Shown: positions 1 to 9,305, numbered from the stretch's first letter. The stretch is DNA of 64,000 nt from Paenibacillus taichungensis (GCF_003287275.1 NZ_QEVW01000014.1:248001-312000), one strand, 5' to 3'. Numbers and translations are program-made. Notes: generated from the sequence alone by a model not told the origin.

Positions 1-717
1 ATCGTGAATGACATTATTCGTCACCGAGAAGGTGTCCACATTACCGTTGAGAACAAGCGATTCGCTGGAGCCGAGCACGAGATTGTACAGTTCATTACCA
101 TTAATCGTAATATCGTGAATGGATTCAGGTGCTTTTGTGCCGTATACGGCGATCCCATGTGCGTCACGGCCCAGCAGATCACTGCCAGTTGGGGTGGCTG
201 TGTTCTTGATATCATGGACTTTGTTGCCAGACAAATTGATGAAGCTGCCTGATCCGTGAACATAAATGCCTACGGGCATGACGTCCTTGGTAGCTGTAGT
301 ATAATTGCGAATTTCAAATCCCTGAAGGGTAACGTAATTTACATCGGTCAGGTCAATCAACCCTTCAATCCCGCTAACCGAAAGTCCTGTGCCGTCAATA
401 ATTGGAGTCTCCGTGCCATCGTTAGTGAATACAATCGGTCCCTGTGAAGCGGAGCCTGAGCGAGTGATCTTCAGCTTCTGGTTGTACACACCGCCACGAA
501 CATGCACTGTACTGCCTGCAGGAACAGCATCCGCTGCGTGCTGAAGTGTCTTCCATGGCGCGCTGCTCGTTCCGGCATTAGAGTCATTTCCGTTTGTCGC
601 CACGTAATAATCTGCGCCTGCTGCGGCAGCAGAGGAGGACCATTCAATGCCTGAAACCAGTCCTATTCCTACCGCCATGCTTAATCCCACCAACAATGTT
701 TTACCGAATTTCAACAT
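1..717 (-). CDS. Exported right-handed beta-helix protein, 3' end cut by window
   Basis: Open for 239 codons from an ATG at 717 to the window edge with no stop, so the C-terminus lies outside. The N-terminus is a signal peptide (MLKFGKTLLVGLSMAVGIGL..., Ala-rich cleavage zone near residues 28-35). After it comes DYYVATNGNDSNAG, then PWKTLQHAADAVPAG and V-H-V-R-G-G-V-Y. That is the usual opening of pectate-lyase-like/PL9-type parallel beta-helix proteins. Asn- and Gly-rich rungs follow. SD sequence AAAGGGAG/GAGG lies just upstream. It is the last gene visible in the minus-strand sugar cluster, 49 bp after the PfkB gene. Likely a secreted polysaccharide lyase or glycan-binding protein; the catalytic part is not visible, so activity is unassigned. 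Confidence 0.8.
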   Translation of the reverse strand, partial: MLKFGKTLLVGLSMAVGIGLVSGIEWSSSAAAAGADYYVATNGNDSNAGTSSAPWKTLQHAADAVPAGSTVHVRGGVYNQKLKITRSGSASQGPIVFTNDGTETPIIDGTGLSVSGIEGLIDLTDVNYVTLQGFEIRNYTTATKDVMPVGIYVHGSGSFINLSGNKVHDIKNTATPTGSDLLGRDAHGIAVYGTKAPESIHDITINGNELYNLVLGSSESLVLNGNVDTFSVTNNVIHD

Positions 718-766
718 ATCCTCAACTCCCTTTGATCAAATTGGATGTATAGCGTAAAACCAGGAT

Positions 767-1723
767 TTATTGTTCATGCTTTGCTTGCAAAAGAAGGACT
801 GCCTCCACCGTCGGTAAGCTTCCTGTGCCACCAATGCCAAGTGTGGAAAGAGCCCCACATGCATTGGCAAATCGCAGCAGTTCATCGCTTCGCATCCCAA
901 GCAAGTATCCATATATGATTCCTGCGTTGAAACAGTCTCCTGCTCCTGTCGTATCGACGGGGGTCAAAGTGTAAGATCTGGCCGATATTTTACTTTCGTC
1001 CAGTTCGCGTAGCGTAGCCCCTTTTGACCCTTGTTTGACCGCTACAATTCCTGCCACAGCAGGAAGCATGGAATCAAGCACTTGGGTTACCCCATCGGCA
1101 GGGAAAATGTGCAGCAGTTCATCCTCGCTGGGAATAAACAAATCAGTCACCGTCAGTAGTGCACTTATGCCCTCACGGTCCCATTGATTGGATACATCCC
1201 AACCGGTATCAAAAGATGTGCTGATTCCATCTGCCCGCAATCTTGTAAAGAGTTCTCGCCAATGAGGTCTCATTCCATCCTGCAAATAATAGGAACCAAA
1301 ATGAAGATGTGTGGCCTGCTGCAACAGGGATTCCGGGATATAATCCGGTGTTAACAAAGGGATACTGCCAGCGTAAGTTAACAACCCGCGGTCATCGGGT
1401 GTGGAGAGCGACAGAGTTACACCTGTCTTGATGCCAGATAATCGGGTTACATGCTCTGTATTTACGCCCATACGCTGCAGCTCAGCTATACAGAATTTTC
1501 CGAAATCGTCATCTCCCACTACGCTTACGAATCTCACATCCGCTCCCAGGCTTGCCAGCGCACAGGCCGTAATTGCTGATGAGGAACCAAGTACTATTTC
1601 GAAGCCATCAACCATTTTCTCCCGATTCCATTCCGGCATGACATCCGTTCCCGATACAATAACATCTACATTTAGCTCGCCAGCGATGACAACAACGGGA
1701 CTTGTTTGCTGTCTCTGCATCAT
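767..1723 (-). CDS. PfkB/ribokinase-family sugar kinase
   Basis: A 318-aa cytoplasmic kinase of normal family length. The C-terminal PfkB signature D257-TTGAGD-CFNAG is intact, with D263 as the expected catalytic base. An N-terminal substrate-binding stretch (GELNVDVIVSG) and a glycine-rich VLGSSSA turn are also present. The family phosphorylates sugars such as ribose, fructose, KDG or fructoselysine. The substrate cannot be read from the sequence. Its ATG overlaps the stop of the GH4 gene by 4 bp (ATGA) without a clear SD site, so translation is probably coupled. In context it should phosphorylate a sugar released by that glycosidase. Confidence 0.88.
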   Translation of the reverse strand: MMQRQQTSPVVVIAGELNVDVIVSGTDVMPEWNREKMVDGFEIVLGSSSAITACALASLGADVRFVSVVGDDDFGKFCIAELQRMGVNTEHVTRLSGIKTGVTLSLSTPDDRGLLTYAGSIPLLTPDYIPESLLQQATHLHFGSYYLQDGMRPHWRELFTRLRADGISTSFDTGWDVSNQWDREGISALLTVTDLFIPSEDELLHIFPADGVTQVLDSMLPAVAGIVAVKQGSKGATLRELDESKISARSYTLTPVDTTGAGDCFNAGIIYGYLLGMRSDELLRFANACGALSTLGIGGTGSLPTVEAVLLLQAKHEQ

Positions 1724-3021
1724 TTCAATACCGGAACAAAGCCCCGTTCCGCCTCATACAGTTCATCGAACATACTTCCGATCTCCTCCAGGGAGCATAC
1801 GGCAGCAGTTAGCGGGTCCAGCATCAGTGCATGGCGAGCCATTTCCATGTCACTCCTCCGCACAGCTTCCACAGCCAGGTCAAAAAAAGCCATGTTCGAG
1901 CGGCACAATGCGGCCAAATGCTCGGGCAGTCTTCCAAAGCGACAAGGCTGAACGCCTTTCCCATCAACGAGACAGGCCACTTCCACCACACCATCAGCCT
2001 GCAAATTTTCAATCAATCCCCGGTTAGGAACGTTACCATAAATGACCTTCGGCTCATTCTTCAATACTGCTTCAATGATCATGGCTGCATATTCATTACT
2101 GGATTTCAGCTCAAGCGGTGCCGTTCCCTCAAGCTGTGAAACGATCTGCTCATCATTCTCTCTCCGCCAGATCGGCCAGTTGTCAGCGTAGAATCCCGTG
2201 GCTCCGTTATAACCTGAGTTGCAGTGCTGGTCGATCAGCGATTGGCTTTTACGGTAATACGGGATATACTCCGAGAAATGGCCGCTCGATTCCGAGACGA
2301 AAGCACCCAGGTATTTCATCGCATCAAAGCGGACCGGGTCCTGCCGCAGCAGCTCAGGAGTTTGAATTTTCTCTAACAGAACCGGATACAAATCCCTTCC
2401 GGCATGGGACAGCTCCACAAACCAGGACATGTGGTTAATGCCGCCGGCTTTCCATGACATCTCTTCATATGGAACTCCGGCATATTCGGCCAGTTGAGCC
2501 GACGTGTTCTGGATGGAGTGGCATAGTCCCACTACCGGAATATCCGTAATGCGGGAAGTCAGGAGTGTAACCGCAGACATCGGGTTGGTATAGTTTAGAA
2601 TGATGCAATCTGGGCAGAGTACTTCAATGTCCCGTACGATTTCCATCCAGCTGGGAAGGGTACGGAGTGTTTTGAACAATCCTCCGGGTCCCAGCGTATC
2701 GCCAATGCACTGCTTTACCCCGTATTTCAATGGAATTTCATATTCATAACGAACCGTCTCCAGCCCGCCTACTTCAATTTGGTTAATCACGAACTGTGAA
2801 CCGCCGATAACCTCTCTGCGATCCGTAGAGGCAATCACCTCCCACGTCTTACCTGTCCGTTCCACGATCTGAAGCACCAGCCTGCGTGCCAACTCAAGCC
2901 GCCGCTCGTCGATATCAACCAGGGCAATCGTGCCACCCTCCAAACCTTCAATCAGCAGAATATCCATAGCGATCTCTCGTGTGAATGCACTGCCTGCTCC
3001 AATAATTGAGATTTTAGTCAT
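1720..3021 (-). CDS. Glycoside hydrolase family 4, alpha-galactosidase-like
   Basis: A 433-aa NAD- and Mn-dependent glycosidase of family GH4. Residues 3-12 form the Rossmann motif KISIIGAGSAFT. N146-PM and the metal-site motif C167-H168-S169-I plus H197 (INHMSW) are present. In GH4 the CHS(V/I) form is typical of MelA-type alpha-galactosidases, whereas phospho-glycosidases carry CN-P, so a non-phosphorylated alpha-galactoside is likely. ATG at 3021 is chosen because AGGAG lies 8 nt upstream; an in-frame GTG at 3036 would put that SD site inside the gene. No signal peptide: it acts on imported oligosaccharide. Alpha-galacturonidase or alpha-glucosidase activity remains possible. Confidence 0.85.
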   Translation of the reverse strand: MTKISIIGAGSAFTREIAMDILLIEGLEGGTIALVDIDERRLELARRLVLQIVERTGKTWEVIASTDRREVIGGSQFVINQIEVGGLETVRYEYEIPLKYGVKQCIGDTLGPGGLFKTLRTLPSWMEIVRDIEVLCPDCIILNYTNPMSAVTLLTSRITDIPVVGLCHSIQNTSAQLAEYAGVPYEEMSWKAGGINHMSWFVELSHAGRDLYPVLLEKIQTPELLRQDPVRFDAMKYLGAFVSESSGHFSEYIPYYRKSQSLIDQHCNSGYNGATGFYADNWPIWRRENDEQIVSQLEGTAPLELKSSNEYAAMIIEAVLKNEPKVIYGNVPNRGLIENLQADGVVEVACLVDGKGVQPCRFGRLPEHLAALCRSNMAFFDLAVEAVRRSDMEMARHALMLDPLTAAVCSLEEIGSMFDELYEAERGFVPVLK

Positions 3022-3039
3022 AACTCTTCTCCTCACCCG

Positions 3040-3864
3040 TTATTTCATGCCCGTCATAGCTAGGCCTTTAATAAATTGCTTCTGGAAGATCAGGAACATT
3101 ATAATAACCGGTATTGTAATCAGTACTGCAGCTGACATAACGACGTTGTAATTGACCTGGTGCGTTCCGTTAAAATAGACCAATGCCAGCGGAACGGTCA
3201 TCTTGCTCTCATCATTCAATACAATCAGTGGCCACAGGTAATTATTCCAGGAGTTCATAAACGTGAATATTCCCAGCGCTGACAACATCGGCAATATAAG
3301 CGGCATAACGATGCGAAGCATCAGTCTGAATTCCCCTGAACCGTCCATTCTTGCTGCCTCGAGCAGCTCCTGTGGAATCTCTTCTATGAATTGTTTAGCC
3401 AGAAATACGCCGTAGGAGCTGACCAGATTGGGTAAAATAATTGCCAGCAAATGGTTAACCAATCCAAGCTCAGCCGTGATCAAATACGTGGGAATCATAA
3501 TAACCTGAAAGGGAATCATCATGGTTGCCAGGATTAGAATAAACATCAGTTTCTTGCCTTTAAACTGATGTTTGGCAAAGACATATCCGGCTAAAGCGCT
3601 AGTAAACAAGGTGACCACTGTTATGATGACAGAAGTCACAAGACTATTCAGCAACCATGTGACAAACGGCGCCTCGCTAAAAACCGTTCGGTATCCGTCC
3701 AGACTCGGCTTACTTGGAAAAAAACCGCCGGAACCCGAGACGATGTCCATGTTACTTTTCAGTGATGACAGCACCATCCAGACATAAGGCAAAAGCATAA
3801 CACAAGCTATAATTGTAAGTACTGCGATAGTAAACCCTTCCCACAGGCTGATTTTACGCGGCAT
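3040..3864 (-). CDS. Carbohydrate ABC transporter permease, MalG type
   Basis: A 274-aa inner-membrane permease with six hydrophobic segments. The cytoplasmic EAA loop is E-A-A-R-M-D-G-S-G-E-F-R followed by a P-L-I-L-P segment, typical of CUT1 sugar importers (MalG/AraQ type). It lies 21 bp after the MalF-type permease and belongs to the same minus-strand operon as the lipoprotein at 4837-6129. No ATPase gene is in the cluster; in Bacillales a shared MsmX-type ATPase commonly energises such importers. Substrate inferred only from context: an alpha-linked oligosaccharide feeding the GH4 enzyme. Confidence 0.9.
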   Translation of the reverse strand: MPRKISLWEGFTIAVLTIIACVMLLPYVWMVLSSLKSNMDIVSGSGGFFPSKPSLDGYRTVFSEAPFVTWLLNSLVTSVIITVVTLFTSALAGYVFAKHQFKGKKLMFILILATMMIPFQVIMIPTYLITAELGLVNHLLAIILPNLVSSYGVFLAKQFIEEIPQELLEAARMDGSGEFRLMLRIVMPLILPMLSALGIFTFMNSWNNYLWPLIVLNDESKMTVPLALVYFNGTHQVNYNVVMSAAVLITIPVIIMFLIFQKQFIKGLAMTGMK

Positions 3865-3885
3865 CTACTTTTTCTCCCTTCTCTC

Positions 3886-4821
3886 TCAATGTTCCCATTG
3901 CGTGCGTCCCCATCGAAGTTGCAGCAGGGTCACAAGCAGGATGATCATTAGAAACACGGTTGCCATAGCCGATGCGTACCCCATATTGGAGCTGGAGAAG
4001 GCCTGTTCATAGATTTGCAGGGACAGCACTCGTGTTTCGTTAAAGGGTCCGCCCTTGGTCATAATCTGAAATTGTGGGAAGGCCTGAAAATAGGAAACAA
4101 CTGTCGTGATGGAAACAAACAGCAGCGTTCTGCGCAGCAGTGGCAGTGTGATGTGAAGAAAGACATGCCAGCGGCCCGCCCCCTCCAGCGTTGCTGCTTC
4201 ATAGTACATATCCGGAATGGAATCGAGACCGGCAATGAAAAGAACGATATTATAGCCGATATCAGCCCACAAGGTCATCATAATAACGGAATAGAGCGCA
4301 TAATGTGGATCACTGAGCCACTGGATCGGGGCCATATTCACCTTGGCGAGAATCATGTTGAACAAGCCGTCATTGTAATTGAACATGGTATTCCATACGA
4401 TAGCCGTTCCCGCCAGCGGAGCGATCGTGGGAAGAAAGAAGACAGTTCGAAAGCCATTTTTAAGCCAAGGGATGCGGACTCGCTGAATCGCTGAAGCAAT
4501 CAAAAGCGTAATAACAATGTTGATCAATACGGCGATAAATACAAATTTGAAGGTTACCCACAGTGACTTCAGAAAGATGGAATCCTGGAACATGCGAATA
4601 TAGTTTTCCGCCCCCACAAATATCGCGTTTGAGCTGAGCGGGTCATACTTGAATGCGGACAAGCCCAGGCTCCATGCGATGGGAAGGAAGGCAAACACCC
4701 CGAACAGAAGCAAGATCGGTACGAGTGAGATGATGATGAACCTTCGTTTTGCCCTGTAAGCTGTTGACTTTACCGCTGGGTTAACCTTGTCCGCCTTATT
4801 GGTTGATATAGCAGTACTCAT
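3886..4821 (-). CDS. Carbohydrate ABC transporter permease, MalF type
   Basis: A 311-aa membrane protein with an N-terminal cytoplasmic segment (about 28 residues, Lys/Arg-rich) and six predicted membrane spans. The EAA motif reads E-A-A-T-L-E-G-A-G-R-W-H, leading into H-I-T-L-P-L-L. That is the MalF/UgpA/LacF pattern of CUT1 importers. It pairs with the MalG-type permease just downstream and with the solute-binding lipoprotein 15 bp upstream. SD is weak (AGGGGTG), consistent with expression from a polycistronic message. Confidence 0.9.
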   Translation of the reverse strand: MSTAISTNKADKVNPAVKSTAYRAKRRFIIISLVPILLLFGVFAFLPIAWSLGLSAFKYDPLSSNAIFVGAENYIRMFQDSIFLKSLWVTFKFVFIAVLINIVITLLIASAIQRVRIPWLKNGFRTVFFLPTIAPLAGTAIVWNTMFNYNDGLFNMILAKVNMAPIQWLSDPHYALYSVIMMTLWADIGYNIVLFIAGLDSIPDMYYEAATLEGAGRWHVFLHITLPLLRRTLLFVSITTVVSYFQAFPQFQIMTKGGPFNETRVLSLQIYEQAFSSSNMGYASAMATVFLMIILLVTLLQLRWGRTQWEH

Positions 4822-4836
4822 GCCCCAGCACCCCTA

Positions 4837-6129
4837 TCACTTATGTTGATCCTGATTATCATTGATCGTCTGTTCGATATTCGCCAATCCGTCCTGGACA
4901 CTCTGCTGTCCACTGGCCATCAGTTGGAAATTGTCGTTAACCTGCTTGAAGAAGAAATCCCGGTCGGCTATCGGGCCGATCCATTGACCTAACGCCAATA
5001 TAGCCAGCGAAGGCTTTAGATGAGGATTGTTCTTCAGGAATTCCGGGTTTTCGGCAATTTCTTTTTTGGCAGGAACGGTAAAGGTGTCCGTATTCCAGGT
5101 CGTGAGGTTCTCTTTCTCCGAGATGAATTGGATGAAATCGAGCGCGGCCGCCTGCTGTTTGCTTTTCTTAGACACCGCAAGACCCCAACCGGATTCGGCA
5201 GCAAAAACGGGTGGATTTTCCGTAAAGGAAGGAACGGAAACGTATTCAAAATCATCAACCTTGTAGTTGTTCTGTCCCGCAGCAATCGTCCAGGGACCAC
5301 GATAGGTCATGGCTGATTTGCCCTGAAAAAAATAGTCAGAGGTATCCAGCTCACCACCAAACGTGGTTAAATCCGCAACTTGGTCATCGGCCACGAGCGA
5401 GACCAAGGTGGACATCGCTTTCTCTGCTTCCGGTGAGTGGAAGTTAACATGTCCGTCTTCACCCATAAAACTTGCACCTTGCTGCAAAATAAGGGATAAG
5501 AATGTAAACGTAATATTGTCTGCCGATACAAAATCGAAGCCTTTGACTTTGATGACATTGTTCTCACGGACAGTCAATTTTTTGGCGTAGTCCACAAGCT
5601 CTGTCCAGTTGGACGGTGCGTGATCGAAACCTTGGTCTTTGAGCATTTGCGGGTGAATCAACATGCCGCCATTCTCAATGTTGTACTCAAGTGGCAAACC
5701 GTATAGCTTGTTGTCTCGCAAATATCCCCCAAGGGGAGCATCATAGTACTCTTTTTTTACATTTTCACTATCAGGGATTTCGACAAGCAGATCGTTCTTG
5801 GAATATTCGGGCACCCACGTACCGAAAAATTCAGCAATATCGGGTGGTTTCTTCGCGGAGAATGAGGCTTTCAGCTTCTGGCTGTATACATCATATGGAA
5901 AGGTCTGATACTCAATCGTTACATCGGGGTGTAAGGTCTGGTATTTGGATATTAATTTCTTGTATGCGCCCACAATGGCGTCTTCCTGATGACTCCAAAA
6001 GACCAGATTTACCTTTCCTTGCGGGTTTGCGGATGTATCGCCGCCTGAAGAGGAGGAGCTGGAACAGCCCGCTTCAGCGAATACAACACAAACCATCGCA
6101 AGGATCAGCATAAACTTGGAAAAATGCAT
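4837..6129 (-). CDS. Sugar-binding lipoprotein of an ABC importer
   Basis: A 430-aa family-1 extracellular solute-binding protein. It begins MHFSKFMLILAMV with a signal peptide ending at a lipobox-like A-E-A-G-C, followed by a Ser/Gly linker. The mature part starts KVNLVFWSHQEDAIVGAYK, a common motif of CUT1 binding proteins. ATG at 6129 sits 8 nt after GGGAGGA; a second ATG at 6135 is only 2 nt from the SD. A much longer in-frame extension lacks any signal peptide logic. It captures the substrate at the membrane surface for the two permeases downstream. The Glu at the -3 lipobox position is unusual. Confidence 0.9.
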   Translation of the reverse strand: MHFSKFMLILAMVCVVFAEAGCSSSSSSGGDTSANPQGKVNLVFWSHQEDAIVGAYKKLISKYQTLHPDVTIEYQTFPYDVYSQKLKASFSAKKPPDIAEFFGTWVPEYSKNDLLVEIPDSENVKKEYYDAPLGGYLRDNKLYGLPLEYNIENGGMLIHPQMLKDQGFDHAPSNWTELVDYAKKLTVRENNVIKVKGFDFVSADNITFTFLSLILQQGASFMGEDGHVNFHSPEAEKAMSTLVSLVADDQVADLTTFGGELDTSDYFFQGKSAMTYRGPWTIAAGQNNYKVDDFEYVSVPSFTENPPVFAAESGWGLAVSKKSKQQAAALDFIQFISEKENLTTWNTDTFTVPAKKEIAENPEFLKNNPHLKPSLAILALGQWIGPIADRDFFFKQVNDNFQLMASGQQSVQDGLANIEQTINDNQDQHK

Positions 6130-6199
6130 TCGCATATCCTCCCTTGTCCTGCAAATTTGCCAGCATATGAAGGGAAGGGCGTTTGAGGATTGCGCGTAT

Positions 6200-7000
6200 T
6201 TATATAGAAGCAATGTGCTCTGTAGTTGTATGTATGGCAATCTGATGCTCCCGGCACGCCTGCTCAAACCAACCTTCCGGCTGTTTATTCGTAATTACCC
6301 CCGTCACCTGCGTTAAAGGAGCAATGGTAAACAAAGCACTTTTCTCAATTTTGCTTTGATCGAATACAGCATAAACCTCGCTGGATCGTTCCATCGTTAA
6401 TTGGGCTATACGGGCTTCAAGCTCGGAATGCATCGTAAAGCCGAAATTCTGCGTTACTCCGTCCACCCCGAGAAACATTTTCGTAATGTTAATTTTGTCG
6501 ATCACGCTTTCCGCCAGCGGACCGCATAACTCGTAGCTTTTAGACCGCATAACACCGCCAATGACGACGACCTGAATTTCTTCGGCATCAGCCAATTCAT
6601 AAGCGATATTCACCGCGTTGGTGACAATCGTAATATTACGCTGCTTTTTGAGTGCTTTCGCAATAAAGAACGTTGTTGTACCTCCCGTCAGGCAGATAAT
6701 GTCCCCCTCTTTAACAAGGGCTGCCGCTGTAGCGGCAATCCGTTCCTTATCCATCCGTCGGAAATCGCGTTTTGCTGCAAAAGGCAGCTCCGATACCGCC
6801 GACGTCAGACCCCCTTCATATATGGCTCCCCCGTTTGTTCGAATAATCTCGCCCGCTTTTTCAAGTACGTCCAAATCCCGTCTTGCGGTTGCTTCCGAGC
6901 AGCCAACTGTTTGGACAATCTCTTGCAGCGATATTTTTCCATGCGATTTAATCAGTTCCAGTGTTTGTGCTCTGCGCAGTTCACCCTTTGAATATTGCAT
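6200..7000 (-). CDS. DeoR-family transcriptional regulator
   Basis: A 266-aa regulator. Residues about 6-55 form the DeoR winged helix (G-K-I-S-L-Q-E-I-V, then S-E-A-T-A-R-R-D-L-D). The rest is a DeoRC sugar-phosphate sensor with the conserved GGTTTFF and VVIGG stretches. ATG 7000 is preceded by AAAGGAGAG at 7 nt, so the longer frame to 7129 is not used. It sits inside the operon, between the kinase and the transporter genes. That position suits a regulator that responds to a phosphosugar intermediate and controls the divergent promoters at 8978-9305. The effector is unknown; tagatose- or fructose-phosphates are plausible by family precedent. Confidence 0.9.
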   Translation of the reverse strand: MQYSKGELRRAQTLELIKSHGKISLQEIVQTVGCSEATARRDLDVLEKAGEIIRTNGGAIYEGGLTSAVSELPFAAKRDFRRMDKERIAATAAALVKEGDIICLTGGTTTFFIAKALKKQRNITIVTNAVNIAYELADAEEIQVVVIGGVMRSKSYELCGPLAESVIDKINITKMFLGVDGVTQNFGFTMHSELEARIAQLTMERSSEVYAVFDQSKIEKSALFTIAPLTQVTGVITNKQPEGWFEQACREHQIAIHTTTEHIASI

Positions 7001-7184
7001 AAGTCTCTCCTTTAATATGTCTGGGCCTGCATGATATCCGTTAACTTCAGCCCGTGCTAGCTCTATTGTGTAGGATGAAAGGATGGATTGCAATATGTCG
7101 ACGTGAACTGCATCCCATAAGAAAAGCATCTCTCTAACGGTTATTCATGAGGGATAAGAGGCTGATTTTCCAAACCTTCAACCA

Positions 7185-8114
7185 TCATAAAGGTATAATT
7201 TGCACCTGATGTTCGTACTCCTCAAAGAGAACATAGTCGATGTCTCCTGCTTTGGAAGACATTGCATTCGCAGCGGCAGCCGCGATAGCCGTACGCAGTT
7301 TGGACTCGGGCGATTCGCCGCGCTCCCCTGCATATGCCATGCCGGCAACAAAGGAGTCTCCGCAACCTACCGTATTCACAGGTTGAATGGATGGCGGCTT
7401 CGCCAGATATGCATTTCCGTTTATAATAGCCAAAGCACCGTCACTACCGAGTGTTATGCACACTTCGTCAATGCCTTGATGCGCCAACCTGTGCGCTGCA
7501 CGGGCCCATCCATTTACGTCTTTCGGCTTTTGCCCCAGCCATTCGGCCAGTTCCAGCTCATTTGGCTTCACGAAATGGGGCGTTGCACTCAGCCCAATGC
7601 TGAAACTTGTTCCACCAGTATCCAGAAAGGCTCTCGTGCCTGCTGAACGGACAATACAAATCAATTCTGCGTACAATGTGTCCGGTGCACCTGGAGGTAA
7701 ACTTCCAGACATCACAATTGTACTGGACTGGGTGGCAAGCTCCTGTACTTTTTTCTTGATCGCTTCAACTTCAGCTTCTGACATATTTGGACCCTGCCCA
7801 AGCAGCTCGGTAGAGCTACCACTGGAATCATCCACAATGTTGAGGCAAACTCGTGAGTCTCCCGCTGATTGGATAAAAGCAGTCCGTATCCCTCGTTCAG
7901 TCAGATTTCTCTCAATAAATACACCGTTATTGCCGGCAATAATGCCTGTAGCTGTGACTTCACCGCCGAGCTGCCGGATCACCTTGGCTACGTTATTGCC
8001 TTTGCCACCTGGCTCATTAACCTGTCTTGTCACCCGATGCACTTGGCCTACGCCAAACTTGTCAACGTACAACGTCCGGTCGATGGCCGCATGGAGTGTG
8101 ACTGTGGTAATCAT
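7185..8114 (-). CDS. 1-phosphofructokinase / tagatose-6-phosphate kinase family protein
   Basis: A 309-aa PfkB-fold kinase of the FruK/LacC branch. It has N-E-P-G-G-K-G-N-N-V-A (residues 33-43), the phosphosugar-binding loop of this branch, and N-T-V-G-C-G-D-S-F with catalytic D253. FruK acts on fructose-1-P and LacC on tagatose-6-P; both make a ketose-1,6-bisphosphate for a class II aldolase. The aldolase gene overlaps it upstream by 4 bp (ATGA), a strong sign of consecutive steps. The ATG at 8114 is chosen because of this overlap; an upstream extension to 8147 would lie inside the aldolase gene. Confidence 0.87.
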   Translation of the reverse strand: MITTVTLHAAIDRTLYVDKFGVGQVHRVTRQVNEPGGKGNNVAKVIRQLGGEVTATGIIAGNNGVFIERNLTERGIRTAFIQSAGDSRVCLNIVDDSSGSSTELLGQGPNMSEAEVEAIKKKVQELATQSSTIVMSGSLPPGAPDTLYAELICIVRSAGTRAFLDTGGTSFSIGLSATPHFVKPNELELAEWLGQKPKDVNGWARAAHRLAHQGIDEVCITLGSDGALAIINGNAYLAKPPSIQPVNTVGCGDSFVAGMAYAGERGESPESKLRTAIAAAAANAMSSKAGDIDYVLFEEYEHQVQIIPL

Positions 8115-8977
8115 CGGACTACGCCGGCTTTGCCAGTGCTTCCGCATAACCGTATTTTCTCCATGGCAAGCCGTTTAACCGCTTCCTTCGCTGGAGCCAT
8201 GTATTTGCGTGGATCATTCTCTTCCGGATGGATTACAAATACATCTTTGATAGCTTCGGAAAAAGCAATACGCAGCTCTGTGGCTATGTTTACCTTGGAC
8301 ATCCCCAGTGCAACCGCCCGATGAATCTGTTCAGCTGGTATACCCGAACCACCGTGCAGCACCAAAGGAACCGATACTCGATTCGCAATGGTTTCTATTC
8401 GTTCAAAATCTATGTTCGGCTGTCCCTTATAAATACCGTGTGCGGTTCCGATTGCGGGAGCGAGCGTAGTTACGCCGGTGCGTTCAACAAACTGCACGCA
8501 ATCTTCAGGATCTGCCAGGGAAGCATCGTGTTCATCGACGACAATATCGTCCTCAACGCCCCCGACCTTGCCAAGCTCCGCCTCCACGTTCACGCCAGAT
8601 GCCTGTGCAACCTCCATCACTTTACGGGTTAGGTTCACATTTTCTTCAAAAGGGTACATGGATGCATCGATCATAACGGAGGTATAACCTGCTCGTATGC
8701 ATCGGATAATTGTCGAAAAATCAGTACAGTGATCCAAATGAAGTGCGATGGGGATATCCGTCAAGTCCGCTGCGGTTTTGGCCGCATGGGCAATGTAATC
8801 CGGACCCAAGTGGTTGACTGTGCCCACCGTAGTTTGAATAATGAGTGGTGACTCGGTTTCTACAGCCGCTTCAACGACAGCCTGAAGCATCTCCAGGGTA
8901 TGAACGTTAAATGCAGCGATGGCGTATTGGTCCCTGCGAGCTATTTGCAGCATTTCAGTGGACGAGATCAGTGGCAT
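8111..8977 (-). CDS. Class II ketose-bisphosphate aldolase (GatY/KbaY/Fba family)
   Basis: A 288-aa zinc aldolase. Numbered from the ATG at 8977, L-D82-H83 carries the catalytic Asp and a zinc His. H180 lies in AIGTAHG, and H208 in LHGGSG binds the phosphate/zinc site. Length and motifs fit tagatose-1,6-bisphosphate aldolases GatY/KbaY as well as FbaA. ATG 8977 is 7 nt after AGAGGGGG; ATG 8983 is almost on the SD. It is the first gene of the minus-strand operon, followed by the sugar-6-P kinase, so it should cleave that kinase's product into triose phosphates. Tagatose versus fructose specificity cannot be settled from sequence. Confidence 0.88.
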   Translation of the reverse strand: MPLISSTEMLQIARRDQYAIAAFNVHTLEMLQAVVEAAVETESPLIIQTTVGTVNHLGPDYIAHAAKTAADLTDIPIALHLDHCTDFSTIIRCIRAGYTSVMIDASMYPFEENVNLTRKVMEVAQASGVNVEAELGKVGGVEDDIVVDEHDASLADPEDCVQFVERTGVTTLAPAIGTAHGIYKGQPNIDFERIETIANRVSVPLVLHGGSGIPAEQIHRAVALGMSKVNIATELRIAFSEAIKDVFVIHPEENDPRKYMAPAKEAVKRLAMEKIRLCGSTGKAGVVR

Positions 8978-9305
8978 ATCCATTCCCCCTCTTAAGGTTT
9001 CGTCACTTCCTGCTTCAAGGCTTCAAGTTAATTAACACCTTCTATCAGGATACATGGCGATGATTCGATCTATCCTGCACCTCCCTTCACGGGTCAGATG
9101 AGATTGGGAAACATTTGAAAATTTCTAGCTTGTGATCATAATAATCCTTTAATTTGATTAAATCAATCATTATTTTGGAAATCTATTGCAATTTACAGGG
9201 ATATAAAGGCATAATTATGATTAACACAATCAATAAACTATATAATTGATCGAAAAGATCAAAAACTGAACTTATCAATCTAAATCATTCCCGGGAGGTA
9301 TTTTT
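8978..9305. promoter_or_regulatory. Divergent control region with candidate DeoR operators
   Basis: A 328-bp gap between divergent genes. Minus-strand promoter: TTGATT (9166-9161), 17-bp spacer, TATTAT (9143-9138). Plus-strand promoter: TGATTA (9218-9223), 17 bp, TATAAT (9241-9246). Three related palindromes lie on them: TTGATT-A-AATCAA at 9154-9166 over the minus -35; TGATT-aacac-AATCA at 9218-9232; and TTGATC-gaaaa-GATCAA at 9246-9262 at the plus start region. Their shared half-site and placement suggest one repressor, most simply the DeoR protein encoded in the operon. Assignment is inference. Confidence 0.5.

Noticed and set aside
1401..2027. 208-aa plus-strand frame across the PfkB/GH4 junction
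   Set aside because: Overlaps two well-supported minus-strand genes and resembles no protein family.
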